A DNA stretch of 41,620 nucleotides from Streptosporangiaceae bacterium (GTDB taxonomy: Bacteria > Actinomycetota > Actinomycetes > Streptosporangiales > Streptosporangiaceae): NCBI GenBank assembly GCA_019239975.1, contig JAFAZE010000084.1, positions 1 to 41,620 of the forward strand, read 5' to 3'. The position numbers were made by a program, and so were the translations under genes. How positions within the stretch are numbered: position 1 is the stretch's first letter; each line of letters starts with the position of its first letter. This document shows, piece after piece, positions 40,862-41,620 of the stretch. Under the pieces are notes generated by a model that saw nothing but the letters and a program-made list of their open reading frames with translations, had not been told where the DNA came from and did no database searches.

Positions 40862-41377
40862 GTGCGGTCAGCGGAAGAAGCGGGGCGCGAAGCGGCCCCG
40901 GATCAGGCGGCCGCCCGGCATGATCCGGGCGCGCAGCGCGAGCTGACCGTCGGCCAGCTCGCCGCGCGGGCCGGGGTGAGCGTCTCCGCGCTGCACTTCT
41001 ACGAGCGCAAGGGCCTGATCGCCAGCCGCCGCACCGCGGGTAACCAGCGCCGATACCGGCGCGACACGCTGCGCCGCGTGGCCCTGATCCGGGTGGCGCA
41101 GCGCGTCGGGATCCCGCTGAACGACATCCGCGCCGCCCTCGCGGGCCTGCCCGGCGGCCGCACCCCGACGCGCGCCGACTGGGAACAGCTCTCCGCCCGC
41201 TGGCGGGCCGAGCTCGACGAGCGGATACGCGGCCTGCAGCAGCTCCGCGACGACTTCACCGGCTGCATCGGCTGCGGCTGCCTGTCCCTGGAGCACTGCT
41301 GCCTGGCCAACCCCGCCGACCACCTCGCCGCCGCCGGCCCCGGCCCCCGCCGCCTGCTCGGCAGCGCGCAGCCATGA
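40862..41377 (+). CDS. soxR: SoxR-type MerR-family [2Fe-2S] redox regulator
   Basis: 171 aa. N-terminal MerR helix-turn-helix: LTVGQLAARAGVSVSALHFY, ERKGLI, RTAGNQRRYRRDTLRRVALI. After a coiled-coil dimer helix comes the iron-sulfur motif C135-x2-C138-x-C140-x5-C146, exactly the SoxR spacing (CIGCGCLSLEHC). It senses redox-cycling compounds. I chose GTG 40862: the MerR domain follows 32 residues later, and a TATCGT box about ten bases ahead may be a -10 of a leaderless transcript. An open frame further upstream has no support. A CCTCAAC half-site at about 40840 is like part of a SoxR box. Confidence 0.88.
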   Translation: MRSAEEAGREAAPDQAAARHDPGAQRELTVGQLAARAGVSVSALHFYERKGLIASRRTAGNQRRYRRDTLRRVALIRVAQRVGIPLNDIRAALAGLPGGRTPTRADWEQLSARWRAELDERIRGLQQLRDDFTGCIGCGCLSLEHCCLANPADHLAAAGPGPRRLLGSAQP

Positions 41378-41501
41378 CGAAACCCCCCCGCGCGCGGCTC
41401 CCCCCGGAATCGCGTGCGATATGGGTCGGAAATCCACCCCGAACAACACACGATCATGGCGCACGGCGCGCGAAGAGCGGCCCACGCCCGGTAGCGCCGG
41501 C

Positions 41502-41600
41502 CGACCCCCCTCCCAATCGCGTGGCTCGTGGGAGGCCCTCGGGGCCTCCCCGGCCGCGTGATGTTACGGCGGGTGCCGGTAGCGGGCTACGGGGGGTGGC
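41502..41600 (+). repeat. Dispersed palindromic repeat, copy D
   Basis: Contains GGCCCTCGGGGCC, CCGGCCGCGTGATGTTACGG, GTGCCGGTAGCGGGC, matching the core of copies A-C. The rest of the stretch from 41378 to the window end shows no gene. Confidence 0.75.
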
Positions 41601-41620
41601 GCGGAGTGAGCCGCGTCCGC

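Overview
The window is very GC-rich, with strong G/C at third codon positions. It has actinobacterial gene families throughout (DnaE2/ImuC end, TetR/HxlR/MerR regulators, an FtsK/SpoIIIE ATPase with WXG-like small proteins, many short overlaps between genes). It looks like a chromosomal segment of a filamentous-type actinomycete, perhaps Streptosporangiales or Streptomyces-like; the genus cannot be fixed by eye.

Layout. 1-10.7 kb is mostly housekeeping and metabolism: the 3' end of an error-prone DNA polymerase, a convergent PHB-depolymerase-type esterase, an NAD-dependent epimerase, a TetR/acyl-CoA dehydrogenase divergent pair with a clear operator, a second TetR with a palindromic operator, two DUF202 membrane proteins, a 2-oxoglutarate/Fe(II) oxygenase beside a small repeat peptide, an NCS1 permease and a nucleotidyltransferase. 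A palindromic dispersed repeat occurs in two copies between dnaE2 and the esterase and supplies coding sequence to both.

10.87-19.47 kb is an integrated island. An intact tRNA-Arg(TCT) is at its left end, and an exact 43-bp copy of the tRNA 3' part (19432-19474) marks the right end. Cargo: an XRE-type regulator broken by a nonsense codon, a CutA-like protein, a complete type III-like restriction-modification pair (Mod and Res) and an unknown 376-aa protein. No integrase is visible. 19.5-23.5 kb is a decayed zone: a dead IS110 transposase joined to an IS5-like transposase remnant, a response-regulator fragment and an ICMT-like gene with a frameshift and a lost start codon.

23.6-30.1 kb holds a small unknown protein, a large membrane M48 metallopeptidase, a secreted unknown protein and a secreted BNR-repeat sialidase-like protein. 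30.4-35.0 kb is the most interesting block: a tightly coupled operon of a soluble FtsK/SpoIIIE-type ATPase (one good and one degenerate ATPase domain), a 257-aa helical protein and three small helical or WXG100-like proteins. Facing it is a gene resembling the N-terminal part of an Mrr-type restriction endonuclease with its nuclease domain missing. Together these suggest an ESX/EccCb-like or DNA-translocation/defence module that I do not recognise as a named system.

35.0-41.6 kb continues with a PAP2 phosphatase whose translation start region is duplicated, a large secreted protein with a strong terminator, a cytoplasmic trypsin/PDZ protease divergent from an HxlR regulator, a SoxR-type [2Fe-2S] regulator, and two more copies of the dispersed repeat. 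All calls are from reading the sequence; no database search was run.
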